Positions 26,701-35,885 of a stretch of DNA of 49,303 nt are shown one piece after another. How positions within the stretch are numbered: position 1 is the stretch's first letter; every line of letters begins with the position of its first letter. This stretch comes from Gammaproteobacteria bacterium (GTDB lineage Bacteria; Pseudomonadota; Gammaproteobacteria; Pseudomonadales; Azotimanducaceae): assembly GCA_002689445.1 (NCBI GenBank), contig NZGC01000034.1, positions 1-49,303 on the forward strand, given 5' to 3'. The translations under genes and the position numbers were made by a program. The notes beneath the pieces were generated by a model that saw only the letters and a list, made by a program, of their open reading frames with translations, searched no databases and was not told the DNA's origin.

Positions 26701-28756
26701 CCAAACTGTTGACGTGTTACCTCAGTGCTTCTCGCGATTTTCCATTTACCTGCTCGCGCCAGCACTCTTCAGTCTCCTAACGATTGAAGCCAGCTCAAAT
26801 GATCGGATGCCGACTGCTCGCGCCCACGAACACTTGGGTTTCGAGATTAAAAGATACCAGCAGCGTCAAATATTCCTAGCCGCTAGGGAAGAAGCTCGGT
26901 CCGGAAAACTTTCCAACGTCAATCGATTATTGGCGTCAATCGGCGATTATCCATTAAAATCTTATATCATCTTTGAGGCTCTGCTGGCTCGACCGCGATC
27001 TAAGGACGACGATGTATTGCGTTTTTTAGACGACCATCCTCGCCATCCCATCAGTCACCGGCTACAAAAACGTTTTACCGACTATAGACGACAGCAAAAT
27101 CGACCCGAAAGTTTTCTTAAATTCTATCAACCATCCAATCGAGACGCAGAAAATGGCTGCTTTCATGCCTGGTCGCTGTGGCAGTCTGGTGACCCGCCCG
27201 CTGCGATGCGTGCAACCGAGCAATTGTGGCTCACTGGCACTTCGCAGCCGAAACAATGCGACAGACCTTTTGCGCTATGGCGAAAACAAGGCGGACTCAC
27301 TCCAATCCTTGCTTGGCAACGATTTGAGCTGGCGTTGCTGGCGGGGGAATCTCGGCTAGCTCGCTACCTCGAAAGATATCTCAGCGACTCGCAGCGAGAG
27401 CTTGCTAAATTGTTCACCCAAGTGATCAAGAAGCCCACACGCCTCACCCAATTCAGTCAACTCGACTTGAACAACCCCTTACATCAAAAGTTGGGGGGTC
27501 GAGCACTCTCTAAGCTTTCTTCTCAAAAACCCGATATTGCCGGCCCCCTGATTCAGCAAATGACGGTGGAGGGTCGCCTGGCCTTGTCCGATGCTAAGCA
27601 ATATTGGGTGGCGAGTGTCCTCAGTCAGTTGCGCCAAGCAGACTTACCTTTAAGCGACTTAGACCTGCCTACAGACATCTACAATCAACCCGCGGTTATT
27701 GAAGCTCAGCTCAAGCAATTTATCCGTCTCGGACAGTTTAGCGCCCTGCTGAATTGGCTGGACCGCCTTGGTCCAGAGAGCCAGAAGCTCCTGCAATGGC
27801 AATACTGGAAAGCAAGAGCCTTGCTCGCCCAAGGATCTCCGTCCAGCCAGAGTACCGCCATCGATCTGCTTAGAGCCCTGGCCACTCAACGAGATTATTA
27901 CGGCTATCTGTCGGCTCAGTGGCTCAACCAACCGGGAAACCTGCAAGACCGAAGCACCAGCATTTCGCCCAGCCAACTCCTTGATCTTGCCGCCGCACCC
28001 GCCGTTCAACGAACTTACGAATTGAGAGCCATTGGCGACGTTACCGCGGCACGCCGTGAATGGCTCAGCTTACTGACCGGTTTTTCTAATACGGAGTTAC
28101 GTATTGCCTCGGCTTTGGCCTCTCGTTGGCGCTGGTATGACATGGCCATACAAGCGCACGCAAAGGCCGAGAGCTGGGATGAGGTTGAGGAAAGGTTTCC
28201 CGAGGCCTATCCAGAGCTTTTCCAAGAGGCGGCACTGACCTATGGTGTTCCGCCCTATCTTGCAATTGGAGTCGCTCGACGAGAAAGCGCATTCTGGGCA
28301 GATGCCATATCGCCGGTAGGTGCGCTTGGGGTCATGCAAGTGATGCCTACAACTGCGAATCTCGTCGCCAAACGACTCGAGATCGATCCGATCGAACCGG
28401 AGGATTTATCCAGACCTGACAAAAACATCCAAATTGGCACAGCTTATCTGGGCAATTTACTTCAGCAATTCAACGGCAACCGAGTGCTAGCGCTAGCCGC
28501 CTACAACGCCGGCCCGACCAGAGCAAAGCGATGGCGAAAAAATCGCTTACCGATTGACGCCTGGATCGAAAGCATTCCCTTCGCTGAGACCCGAGCATAC
28601 GTCAAGAACGTACTACTCTATGCTGCTATTTACAGTCAAAAATCCGGTCTGGCAGAACCTTTGATCTATCCTTACGAAGTGAGCCAATTTGCGCAACCAG
28701 AAACCCTATTTTCCTTTAGTCCGCCGTCGGCGGATGCAACCGCAGGCAATCTATGA
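26690..28756 (+). CDS. Soluble lytic murein transglycosylase (Slt70-like)
   Basis: The 688-residue product has a signal peptide (about residues 12-35), a long alpha-superhelical U/L domain, and a C-terminal SLT domain from about residue 510. The catalytic Glu is residue 532 in ARRESAFW, followed by SPVGALGVMQVMPTTA and ALAAYNAGPTRAKRW. It cleaves peptidoglycan to give 1,6-anhydromuropeptides in the periplasm. The most upstream start is TTG 26690, which overlaps uspA by 11 nt; a GTG at 26714 is an alternative and neither has a strong ribosome-binding site. It shares ATGA with tatD. Confidence 0.93.
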   Translation: MAISQTVDVLPQCFSRFSIYLLAPALFSLLTIEASSNDRMPTARAHEHLGFEIKRYQQRQIFLAAREEARSGKLSNVNRLLASIGDYPLKSYIIFEALLARPRSKDDDVLRFLDDHPRHPISHRLQKRFTDYRRQQNRPESFLKFYQPSNRDAENGCFHAWSLWQSGDPPAAMRATEQLWLTGTSQPKQCDRPFALWRKQGGLTPILAWQRFELALLAGESRLARYLERYLSDSQRELAKLFTQVIKKPTRLTQFSQLDLNNPLHQKLGGRALSKLSSQKPDIAGPLIQQMTVEGRLALSDAKQYWVASVLSQLRQADLPLSDLDLPTDIYNQPAVIEAQLKQFIRLGQFSALLNWLDRLGPESQKLLQWQYWKARALLAQGSPSSQSTAIDLLRALATQRDYYGYLSAQWLNQPGNLQDRSTSISPSQLLDLAAAPAVQRTYELRAIGDVTAARREWLSLLTGFSNTELRIASALASRWRWYDMAIQAHAKAESWDEVEERFPEAYPELFQEAALTYGVPPYLAIGVARRESAFWADAISPVGALGVMQVMPTTANLVAKRLEIDPIEPEDLSRPDKNIQIGTAYLGNLLQQFNGNRVLALAAYNAGPTRAKRWRKNRLPIDAWIESIPFAETRAYVKNVLLYAAIYSQKSGLAEPLIYPYEVSQFAQPETLFSFSPPSADATAGNL

Positions 28757-29535
28757 TCCTTTTTGATATCGGTGCTAATCTGACTCATGAGTCATTTAAT
28801 CAGGACCTTACCGAGGTGCTCCTGCGGGCTAGGGAGGCAGGGATTGAACGATTGATTGTGACGGGTGCAAGTCTTGAGGGTACCGTTGCTGCCCTCGCCT
28901 TGGCTGAGCAAGATGACAATCTGTGGTCAACCGCCGGCGTGCATCCTCATCATGCCGAAACCTTGACTGAGGGCTGCTTGAGCCAGTTAGCTGAACTTGC
29001 ACAACAGCCAAAAATTGTAGCTATCGGCGAAACCGGTTTGGACTATTTTCGAGACTTCACACCGCGAGCAGTACAGCGAGACGCCTTTGAGGCGCAATTA
29101 CAACTCGCTGCCGACGTGGGTAAGCCCGTATTTTTACACGAACGGGATGCCGCCAAGGACTTCATCACCCTCCTGAGTCAATATCGCGACCAGCTGAGTA
29201 ACGTGGTGGTCCACTGCTTCACAGGAGACGCCAGCGCCTTAGAAGCTTACCTTGAACTTGATTGCCACATAGGCATCACGGGCTGGATCTGCGATGAGCG
29301 CCGAGGCAAACACTTGCACGAGCTCGTCTCACGCATTCCGACTGGCAAACTCATGATAGAAACCGATGCGCCCTACTTACTTCCAAGAACATTGAAGCCG
29401 AAGCCTAAAAATCGTCGATGCGAGCCTTGCCACCTTTTGGAAGTGGCCCGGGTTATCGCACCGCTTCGAGGCCAAACGATGCAAGCCTTGGCCGAGGAAA
29501 CCACGGCCACAGCCAATCGTTTTTTTCGTCTATGA
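28753..29535 (+). CDS. tatD: TatD family metal-dependent DNase
   Basis: The 260-residue product follows E. coli TatD closely: FDIGANLT, WSTAGVHPHHAE, AIGETGLDYFRDF, HCFTG, GITGWICDERRG and IETDAPYLLPR. TatD is a TIM-barrel, metal-dependent 3'-5' exonuclease; in E. coli it helps in repair of oxidative DNA damage. The first His pair of many amidohydrolases is absent, as in E. coli TatD. Translation starts in the ATGA overlap with the transglycosylase stop, and its own stop overlaps the next start. Confidence 0.95.
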   Translation: MILFDIGANLTHESFNQDLTEVLLRAREAGIERLIVTGASLEGTVAALALAEQDDNLWSTAGVHPHHAETLTEGCLSQLAELAQQPKIVAIGETGLDYFRDFTPRAVQRDAFEAQLQLAADVGKPVFLHERDAAKDFITLLSQYRDQLSNVVVHCFTGDASALEAYLELDCHIGITGWICDERRGKHLHELVSRIPTGKLMIETDAPYLLPRTLKPKPKNRRCEPCHLLEVARVIAPLRGQTMQALAEETTATANRFFRL

Positions 29536-29792
29536 TCACAGTCAAGCTATACACCACCCTAGGTTGCCATCTTTGTGAAGAAGCTGCTCTTTTGCTGAGC
29601 GAGGTTTCTACCACCTTACAGCTTTCCATCACTGAAGTTGAGATCGCTGAGGATGACGCTTTGATCGAGCAATACGGCGTCAGAATTCCAGTGATTCAGG
29701 CCTCTCATCGACAAACGGATTTGGGTTGGCCTTTCGGACTATCCGAACTCAAGAACTATCTGCTTCAGGATACGGTCAACCGCAAAACTTAG
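29532..29792 (+). CDS. Glutaredoxin-like (DUF836/PF05768) thiol protein
   Basis: The 86-residue product has a thioredoxin-fold start, VKLYTTLGCHLCEEA, with a CHLC (CxxC) active site, and a cis-Pro loop RIPVI. It fits the short glutaredoxin-like family found widely in gammaproteobacteria. It is cytoplasmic; the partner is unknown. The start is in the ATGA overlap with tatD; the frame extends upstream but lies inside tatD. Confidence 0.88.
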   Translation: MITVKLYTTLGCHLCEEAALLLSEVSTTLQLSITEVEIAEDDALIEQYGVRIPVIQASHRQTDLGWPFGLSELKNYLLQDTVNRKT

Positions 29793-29913
29793 CCTCTTTT
29801 AGTACCCGGTGTAGCCCGGGCCAATGCGCAACTTTAACGCACCGCTCAACCATGAGCCTTCGGCTCACATCAAAACAATGCTAACCTTTGGTTGTGAACA
29901 AAGATGGCTACCT

Positions 29914-30753
29914 ATGAAAACCGAAATCCTGACTGATGGGCTTTGTTTTGGCGAAGGACCCCGCTGGCACCTGGGTGCCCTGTGGCTATCTGACATGCAT
30001 GCCCACGTGGTCTACCGCATCGATGCCGAGGGTCGAAAGACTCAGGTGGTTGATGTGCCGAACCAACCGTCCGGACTTGGCTGGTTACCTGATGGCAGAC
30101 TGTTGGTGGTATCCATGACCGACAAGAAGATCTTGGTTCAAAATCCTTCAGGGCTCGAAGTCTGGTCAGACCTAGCGGATCTTGCCCGCCATGACTGTAA
30201 CGATATGGTTGTCGATCAAACAGGTCGAGCCTGGGTGGGTAATTTCGGCTTTGATTTACACGCAGGCCAATCCCCGGTCGCAACAGAACTCATTCGAGTT
30301 GACCCCGATGGTGAAGCAACCATCGTCGCCCAGGATCTCAAATTTCCCAACGGGAGTGTGATCACACCCGATGGCCAAACGTTGATTGTTGCTGAGTCTT
30401 TTGGCGCCGTATTGACCGCCTTTGATTTTGGCGCCAACCACACCTTGACCAACCGACGAACTTGGGCGCATTTGGTTGACGCCGTACCCGACGGGATCTG
30501 TCTCGATGCCGAGGGCGCTATTTGGGTCGCATCGCCGGTCAGTAACGAATGCCTCAGGGTCCTCGAGGGAGGCCTAGTGACTCATCGGATTGCGGTTGAA
30601 GACCAGGCCTTCGCTTGCATGTTGGGCGGGGAAGATGGTTGCAGGCTATTCATACTGACCGCGCCGCAAGGCGACCCCGAGCATTGTAAAGCCCACCGGG
30701 CTGGTAAGGTTGTTTTCGTCGATGTCGATGTCCCGGGTGCTGGATGGCCCTGA
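29914..30753 (+). CDS. SMP-30/gluconolactonase family protein
   Basis: The 279-residue beta-propeller has the metal ligands expected for the family: Glu14 (FGEGPRW), Asn146 (KFPNGSVITPDG) and Asp193 (VPDGICLD). Members hydrolyse sugar lactones such as gluconolactone, using calcium or zinc. I chose ATG 29914 because the conserved EILTDGLCFGEGP follows at once; an upstream frame start at 29824 adds unconserved residues. Two small hairpins (29816-29830 area and 29853-29867) separate it from the preceding gene. It overlaps ddl by 10 nt. Confidence 0.9.
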   Translation: MKTEILTDGLCFGEGPRWHLGALWLSDMHAHVVYRIDAEGRKTQVVDVPNQPSGLGWLPDGRLLVVSMTDKKILVQNPSGLEVWSDLADLARHDCNDMVVDQTGRAWVGNFGFDLHAGQSPVATELIRVDPDGEATIVAQDLKFPNGSVITPDGQTLIVAESFGAVLTAFDFGANHTLTNRRTWAHLVDAVPDGICLDAEGAIWVASPVSNECLRVLEGGLVTHRIAVEDQAFACMLGGEDGCRLFILTAPQGDPEHCKAHRAGKVVFVDVDVPGAGWP

Positions 30754-31697
30754 TCGCTGACCCATCGCTTAAGGTCGCCATTGTCAGTGGTGGCACCTCT
30801 CTTGAGGCGAGTGTCTCTCGCAGTAGTGCAGCGGGGGTGGAGCGAGCGTTATTACGACATTATCCATCAACCAAAAATTTTGAGCTCACATCGACCTTGA
30901 TCGAGGCGCTGCAGGACTTCCAGCCTGATGTTGTATTTCCGGTGCTACATGGCCCCCCGGGGGAGGATGGAACGTTTCAAGGACTGCTTGAAATGATGCA
31001 ACTGCCCTATGTCGGCTCCGATGTTCACGCCAGTGCTCTGGCTATGGACAAGATTGCTGCGAAGGGACTTTTTGCCAATTTTGGACTACCTCTGGCAAAG
31101 CAGTACATTTTGAACAGAGATCAATTTCAAGCGCAGCAAATCGACGCCTGTTTGGCCGAGCTTGGATTGTCCGTCGTGGTCAAACCCGTCAGTCAGGGGT
31201 CTGCCCTTGGCGTCACTCGAACCGAGGGACGCGAAGCGCTGTCCCAAGCGGTCGCTGATGCCTTTGAGCAGAACGCGCGACTGTTAATCGAAGAGCGAAT
31301 TTTTGGGCGCGAAGTTACGGTGGGCGTGCTTGAACGTCAGAACGGCCTTGAAGCTTTCCCTGTGATAGAAATATTGACCCCAGATAACACCTGGTATGAC
31401 TTCGATCATCGTTACACGCCCGGCGCCTCAACCCACATTATGCCAGCCGAGCTACCCGACACGCTCTCGTTGGCTCTGCAAAAAGCCGCGGTTGTGGCAC
31501 ACCGAGCCTTGGGTTGTCGGGATCTTTCAAGAACCGATTTTATTGTCGATCAGAATTTGCGATTTGTCGTACTCGAGGTCAATTCCTTGCCGGGAATGAC
31601 GGCCACCAGCCTCTATCCCGAGGGCGCTCAGGGCCTTGGGCTTACTTTTGATGAACTACTCATCGAACTGGTAGAAAGGGCCTACCGCCGGCGATAA
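30744..31697 (+). CDS. ddl: D-alanine--D-alanine ligase
   Basis: The 317-residue ATP-grasp enzyme joins two D-Ala for peptidoglycan precursors. Motifs include VSGGTSLEASVS, VFPVLHGPPGEDGTFQG, YVGSDVHASALAMDK, FGREVTVGVL, SRTDFIVD and LEVNSLPGMTATS. It is full length. It sits outside any mur cluster and overlaps the SMP-30 gene by 10 nt, so it is co-transcribed with that gene rather than with cell-division genes. Whether a second ddl exists in the genome cannot be seen here. Confidence 0.95.
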   Translation: MALIADPSLKVAIVSGGTSLEASVSRSSAAGVERALLRHYPSTKNFELTSTLIEALQDFQPDVVFPVLHGPPGEDGTFQGLLEMMQLPYVGSDVHASALAMDKIAAKGLFANFGLPLAKQYILNRDQFQAQQIDACLAELGLSVVVKPVSQGSALGVTRTEGREALSQAVADAFEQNARLLIEERIFGREVTVGVLERQNGLEAFPVIEILTPDNTWYDFDHRYTPGASTHIMPAELPDTLSLALQKAAVVAHRALGCRDLSRTDFIVDQNLRFVVLEVNSLPGMTATSLYPEGAQGLGLTFDELLIELVERAYRRR

Positions 31698-31737
31698 CAC
31701 CGCTCTCGGACGACCCTTGCCCACCGCTCAACCTAGC

Positions 31738-33027
31738 TTACAGGTCGTAACCTCTTTCATTGTGCTGATTCAAATCCAGTCCTTCGGTTTCGTCATCTTG
31801 CGATACCCTGAGTCCCAGCATCATATCGACGATTTTTAAAATACCGAAGGTAACCCCTGCGGTATAAGCTCCGCTCGCAAGCACACCGATCAGTTGCACT
31901 TGGAATTGACTGGCTATAGTCGCGCCCTCTGCTAGGCCTTGGCCACTGAAAAGCCCCAACCCTGCGCTGGCGAAAATTGCCACCAACAAGGTTCCCAATG
32001 CGCCGCCCACACCGTGCACAGGGAAGACATCCAAGGAGTCATCAATTTTTAGCCGTTGCTTTAGAAATACCGTCGCGTTGTAACAGACAAAACCCGCTAA
32101 GATACCAATCACGAGCGCTCCACCTGGGCCAACGAAACCCGAGGCGGGCGTGATCGTACCCAGGCCCGCTACCATCCCAGTGACGGCACCCAAAGCACTG
32201 GGCCGACCGAACTTCGCCCACTCGCAAGCCATCCACGTGAGCGCACCCGCGGCCGCTGAGATATGCGTAACCAGCATTGCCATACCAGCATCGCCATTAG
32301 CCGCTAGGGCGCTTCCGGCATTAAATCCAAACCAACCAACCCACAATAACCCTGCGCCGGTAATGGTCATGGTCATATTGTGCGGAGGCATCGGTTGAGT
32401 GGGAAAACCGTGTCGTGGTCCCATGACCATCGCGGCAACTACCGCTGCAACGCCTGCGGTTACGTGAACCACCGTTCCGCCCGCGAAATCTAACAAGCCC
32501 ATTTGAGCGAGCCAGCCACCCCCCCAAACCCAGTGGGTGATCGGCACATACACCGCGAGCAACCAAATGCCTGAAAAGACCAACATCGACGAGAAACGCA
32601 TACGTTCTGCGAAACCACCAACAATCAGAGCCGGTGTAATGATCGCAAAAGTCATCTGAAACATGACAAAGACCGATTCAGGAATATCTCCCGAGAGTCC
32701 TACCTCTGTCACCGAGCCCAGTAAAACATTGCTGAAGTCGCCGATAAACGCGTTACCCTCTCCAAAAGCTAAGGAGTAACCCACCAGCAACCAGAGCAAC
32801 GAGGCAACGCAGGTGATGGCAAAACATTGCATCAGGACTGAAAGAATATTTTTGACCCGAACAAGCCCTCCGTAGAACAACGAGAGACCCGGCAAGGTCA
32901 TCAATAGGACCAGGGCTGTGGCGGTGAGAATCCACGCGGTATTCGCGCCGTTGAGCCCATCGTCGCCGAATGCCACCGACGGCAAGAGTAATGCAGCGGC
33001 TCCCAATTTCAGATAATTACGATTCAT
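31738..33027 (-). CDS. amtB: Ammonium transporter AmtB
   Basis: The 429-residue protein has a signal-like first segment and eleven membrane helices, with DFAGGTVVHVTAGVAAVVAA, GLLWVGWFGFNAGSALAANG and DDSLDVFPVHGVGGALG around the conduction-site histidines. It carries ammonium into the cell. AAGGAAG precedes the ATG. amtB often follows glnK, but no glnK is adjacent on either side. The C-terminal tail is the short, charged type that PII proteins bind. Confidence 0.95.
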   Translation of the reverse strand: MNRNYLKLGAAALLLPSVAFGDDGLNGANTAWILTATALVLLMTLPGLSLFYGGLVRVKNILSVLMQCFAITCVASLLWLLVGYSLAFGEGNAFIGDFSNVLLGSVTEVGLSGDIPESVFVMFQMTFAIITPALIVGGFAERMRFSSMLVFSGIWLLAVYVPITHWVWGGGWLAQMGLLDFAGGTVVHVTAGVAAVVAAMVMGPRHGFPTQPMPPHNMTMTITGAGLLWVGWFGFNAGSALAANGDAGMAMLVTHISAAAGALTWMACEWAKFGRPSALGAVTGMVAGLGTITPASGFVGPGGALVIGILAGFVCYNATVFLKQRLKIDDSLDVFPVHGVGGALGTLLVAIFASAGLGLFSGQGLAEGATIASQFQVQLIGVLASGAYTAGVTFGILKIVDMMLGLRVSQDDETEGLDLNQHNERGYDL

Positions 33028-33438
33028 TGCGCTTCCTTGTTTGCAATTAAATAGTATTAGGTCGATTTAGGTTGGCCTGGTGCCAATCGCCTAATGATGT
33101 ATGAACACGCGAGTGTTCGTAACGCTTTGTATCTGGATCGCCTTCCCTGACTTTCATCAAGGCGTACTCACCGATTGAAGCGATTCCTCAACCAACTGAC
33201 ACACCCCGCTGACGACAATATGTTACATGCCCATCGAAAACATGCCAAGGCTAAGCCCTTGCCCTTATTTCACGTCCATCCCTTTGCATCGAGGTTGAAA
33301 AAACCCTTATCAGCCCCAACCCTTGGTTTGAGCGCACTTCCCGACCCTCGGAACAATTGATGACTTATGAGGTCTATAGTTCGCGTTTAGGGTAACCTTG
33401 CGCCCTACTCAACAGGTTTTTAGAGCGGATCATTGGCT
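33028..33438. other. Divergent intergenic region between amtB and the moxR operon
   Basis: No gene is supported in these 411 nt. It holds a perfect palindrome at 33103-33118, a TGGCAC that looks like a sigma-54 -24 element on the minus strand near 33080 but lacks the matching GC at -12, and A/T-rich tracts upstream of amtB. I see no convincing promoter for moxR. Confidence 0.5.
33103..33118. promoter_or_regulatory. Palindrome upstream of amtB
   Basis: GAACAC-GCGA-GTGTTC is a perfect 6-bp inverted repeat with a 4-nt centre, 76 nt upstream of the amtB start. It is a candidate operator for an unidentified regulator. Confidence 0.4.
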
Positions 33439-34410
33439 ATGCATCATCTTTCTGACATCGAATCTCTTCGAACTCATTTATCCAGCCAAATCGTTGGCCA
33501 GCGTCATCTTGTTGATCGACTTCTCATGGCCCTACTCGCCGATGGGCATTTGTTGGTTGAAGGCGCACCGGGACTCGCCAAAACCAAGGCTATCAAAACG
33601 CTGGCTGCTTGCGTTGAAGGTAGCTTTCAAAGGATTCAATTTACGCCAGATCTATTGCCCTCGGATGTCACGGGAACCGAAATTTATCGCGCGCAAGAAG
33701 GGTCTTTCGTGTTTCAAGAGGGGCCAATTTTCAATCATCTTGTCCTCGCTGACGAAATCAACCGGGCACCAGCGAAAGTCCAGTCGGCCCTTCTGGAAGC
33801 CATGGGCGAACGTCAAATTAGCAACGGCAACAAGACGATGGCCTTGCCCGAGTTATTCCTCGTGATGGCGACTCAAAACCCAATTGAACAGGAGGGCACC
33901 TATCCCTTGCCCGAAGCCCAACTCGATCGGTTTTTGATGCACGTCTTGGTGGATTATCCCGATGCCGACTCGGAGCACAGCATCTTGAATATTGTTCGCC
34001 AAGAGCAGCGCACCCGATCCCCATTGGCAGCTCAACCAGCAGCTCCAGTCGTCAGTCAAAAAACGATTTTTGCCGCCCGGCAAGAGGTGCTGCAATTGCA
34101 TATGGAGCCTGTGATCGAAGACTACATTGTGGCTTTGGTCATGGCTTCGAGAAATCCGCGTGCAATTGATCCTGAGTTGGCCGATTGGCTCGATTACGGA
34201 GCCTCTCCACGAGGGACCATCGCCATTGATATGTGCGCTCGCAGTCACGCCTATCTGCAAGGCAAAGATTTCGTCTCTCCCGACGATGTACAAGCTGTCG
34301 CTCATGATGCGCTCCGGCACCGTCTGGTCTTGAGTTTCGAAGCCGAAGCGGCTGGCGTCACGGCGGGCGATGCCATTAACCGACTGTTAACCCGGGTTGC
34401 ATGTGGTTAA
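33439..34410 (+). CDS. MoxR family AAA+ ATPase
   Basis: The 323-residue protein is a MoxR ATPase, with Walker A GAPGLAKT, Walker B LADEINRAPAKVQSALLEAM, sensor ATQNPIEQEGTYPLPEAQLD and a C-terminal lid. MoxR proteins act as chaperone-like ATPases for partner complexes that contain von Willebrand A domains, encoded next to them as here. It opens a six-gene operon (33439-40345). The start is ATG 33439; the ribosome-binding site is weak. Confidence 0.93.
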   Translation: MHHLSDIESLRTHLSSQIVGQRHLVDRLLMALLADGHLLVEGAPGLAKTKAIKTLAACVEGSFQRIQFTPDLLPSDVTGTEIYRAQEGSFVFQEGPIFNHLVLADEINRAPAKVQSALLEAMGERQISNGNKTMALPELFLVMATQNPIEQEGTYPLPEAQLDRFLMHVLVDYPDADSEHSILNIVRQEQRTRSPLAAQPAAPVVSQKTIFAARQEVLQLHMEPVIEDYIVALVMASRNPRAIDPELADWLDYGASPRGTIAIDMCARSHAYLQGKDFVSPDDVQAVAHDALRHRLVLSFEAEAAGVTAGDAINRLLTRVACG

Positions 34411-34413
34411 ACC

Positions 34414-35352
34414 ATGACGAGCAAGGCCCCATTTGAAGGACGCGGCACGACGGCGAACCTCCATGATTTAATTCAACTACGACACATTGCGCGCCGAGCT
34501 GCTTTACCGCGCAATCAGACGGCAACCAACCCAATGTCGGGTCAATTGCGATCACGCCAACAAGGCCGCGGCATGGATTTCAGTGAAGTTCGGGTATATC
34601 AACCCGGCGATGATATCCGCTCGATCGATTGGAAGGTGACTGCACGAACACTCACGACCCATACCAAAGTTTTTCAGGAGGAACGTGAACGCCCCGTTCT
34701 GATTCTTCTCGACCAAAGCCCGAGTATGTACTTTGGATCTCAGGTTCGATTCAAATCCGTTTCCGCAGTCCGCCTCGCTGCTACCATTGGTTGGGCTGCT
34801 CTCGATCAAGGCGATCGAGTTGGCGGAATCGTCTTTAACCAAGAAACCCATCGCGAGGTCAGGCCCCGGCGTAGTCGAAAATCTTTACTACGATTTATTC
34901 ATGACGCCATTGAGTTTAATCACCACCTGGCCTCTGCGTCTAATTTCGACCCTAAACACGGTCTTTCCGACATGCTTACTGCAGCCCAACGGTCGAGTAG
35001 ACACGGCAGTCTCGTTTTTATCATCAGTGACTTTCATGGCGTTGATCAATCCCTTGAACAACAGATAGGTCAACTTGGGCGATATAACGAGGTGCATGCC
35101 GTCTGCATCTTTGATCCCCTCGAAGAGAAGCTACCTCCCCCTGGACGATACACCATCACCAACGGCCAGGCTGTGCAGGAAATCGACACTTCAAGCGCGG
35201 AGAGCCGACGACGACATCAGCAAGATTTTTCCAACCACAAAGGGTTACTTGACCAACTCTTTAGTCGCCATTCAGGCGCTTGCACCCATGTACCCGTTGC
35301 TGCCTCGCCAGAAGATTACCTCAGCCAATTGATCTCGAGGCGCCGCCTATGA
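34414..35352 (+). CDS. DUF58 protein with von Willebrand A-like domain
   Basis: The 312-residue protein carries the DUF58 signature FSEVRVYQPGDDIRSIDWKV, followed by a vWA-type metal-site motif LLDQSPSM (DxSxS). It is found with moxR across bacteria and is thought to be a partner of the ATPase. No membrane helix is evident, so it is cytoplasmic or peripheral. It starts 3 nt after moxR and ends in an ATGA overlap with the next gene. Confidence 0.9.
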   Translation: MTSKAPFEGRGTTANLHDLIQLRHIARRAALPRNQTATNPMSGQLRSRQQGRGMDFSEVRVYQPGDDIRSIDWKVTARTLTTHTKVFQEERERPVLILLDQSPSMYFGSQVRFKSVSAVRLAATIGWAALDQGDRVGGIVFNQETHREVRPRRSRKSLLRFIHDAIEFNHHLASASNFDPKHGLSDMLTAAQRSSRHGSLVFIISDFHGVDQSLEQQIGQLGRYNEVHAVCIFDPLEEKLPPPGRYTITNGQAVQEIDTSSAESRRRHQQDFSNHKGLLDQLFSRHSGACTHVPVAASPEDYLSQLISRRRL

Positions 35353-35885
35353 GGCAACAACCCGCTGGGACAACCTCTGATCCATTGGCTGAGCTCAGAG
35401 ACATTCATCTGCCTGAGGTGGTTAGCGGTTGGCCGCCAGCCATCGGTTGGTGGGTTCTAGCGGGACTGGGCTTGATCGCGATCGGCTTTCTTAGTTTTTT
35501 ATTGATTCAACGTTTTCAACGTTCGGCGTATCGGCGCCGAGCGCAGCGCGAGTTAAGCGCTATCGAAGAACAATTTAAGCGTTCCGAAAACAGCAAAGCC
35601 GCCCTCGCTGAATTGCAGCAAGTGATGAAACGTACCGCCCTTGCCGCTTACTCAAGAGAACAGGTCGCCGGTCTCACTGGCTATGAATGGACAGCCTTCC
35701 TCGACCAATCCGGCAGCACTACCCAATTCGGTTTGGGGATCGGGGAACAGTTAATCGATGCCCCTTACAAGTCAGCACCCGAGCTTTCTGCTGACGATAT
35801 GATGGCGCTTTTTGCTTTGTGCCAGCAATGGGTTCGACAACATCACAAGGCCCTGCCACCTGGGATGGAGGAGGCGCATGCTTGA
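35349..35885 (+). CDS. DUF4381 membrane protein
   Basis: The 178-residue protein has PLAELRDIHLPEVVSGWPPAI at the N-terminus, one membrane helix at about residues 32-56, and a cytoplasmic helical domain (TALAAYSREQVAGLTGYEW) typical of DUF4381. The family is always found between DUF58 and the Bat genes in this operon. Its function is unproven; it may link the DUF58 protein to the membrane-bound vWA partners. It overlaps BatA by 8 nt. Confidence 0.85.
   Translation: MRQQPAGTTSDPLAELRDIHLPEVVSGWPPAIGWWVLAGLGLIAIGFLSFLLIQRFQRSAYRRRAQRELSAIEEQFKRSENSKAALAELQQVMKRTALAAYSREQVAGLTGYEWTAFLDQSGSTTQFGLGIGEQLIDAPYKSAPELSADDMMALFALCQQWVRQHHKALPPGMEEAHA

Noticed and set aside
33061-33090. Sigma-54 promoter for amtB
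   Set aside because: TGGCAC is perfect at -24, but the invariant GC at -12 is AC at the required spacing.
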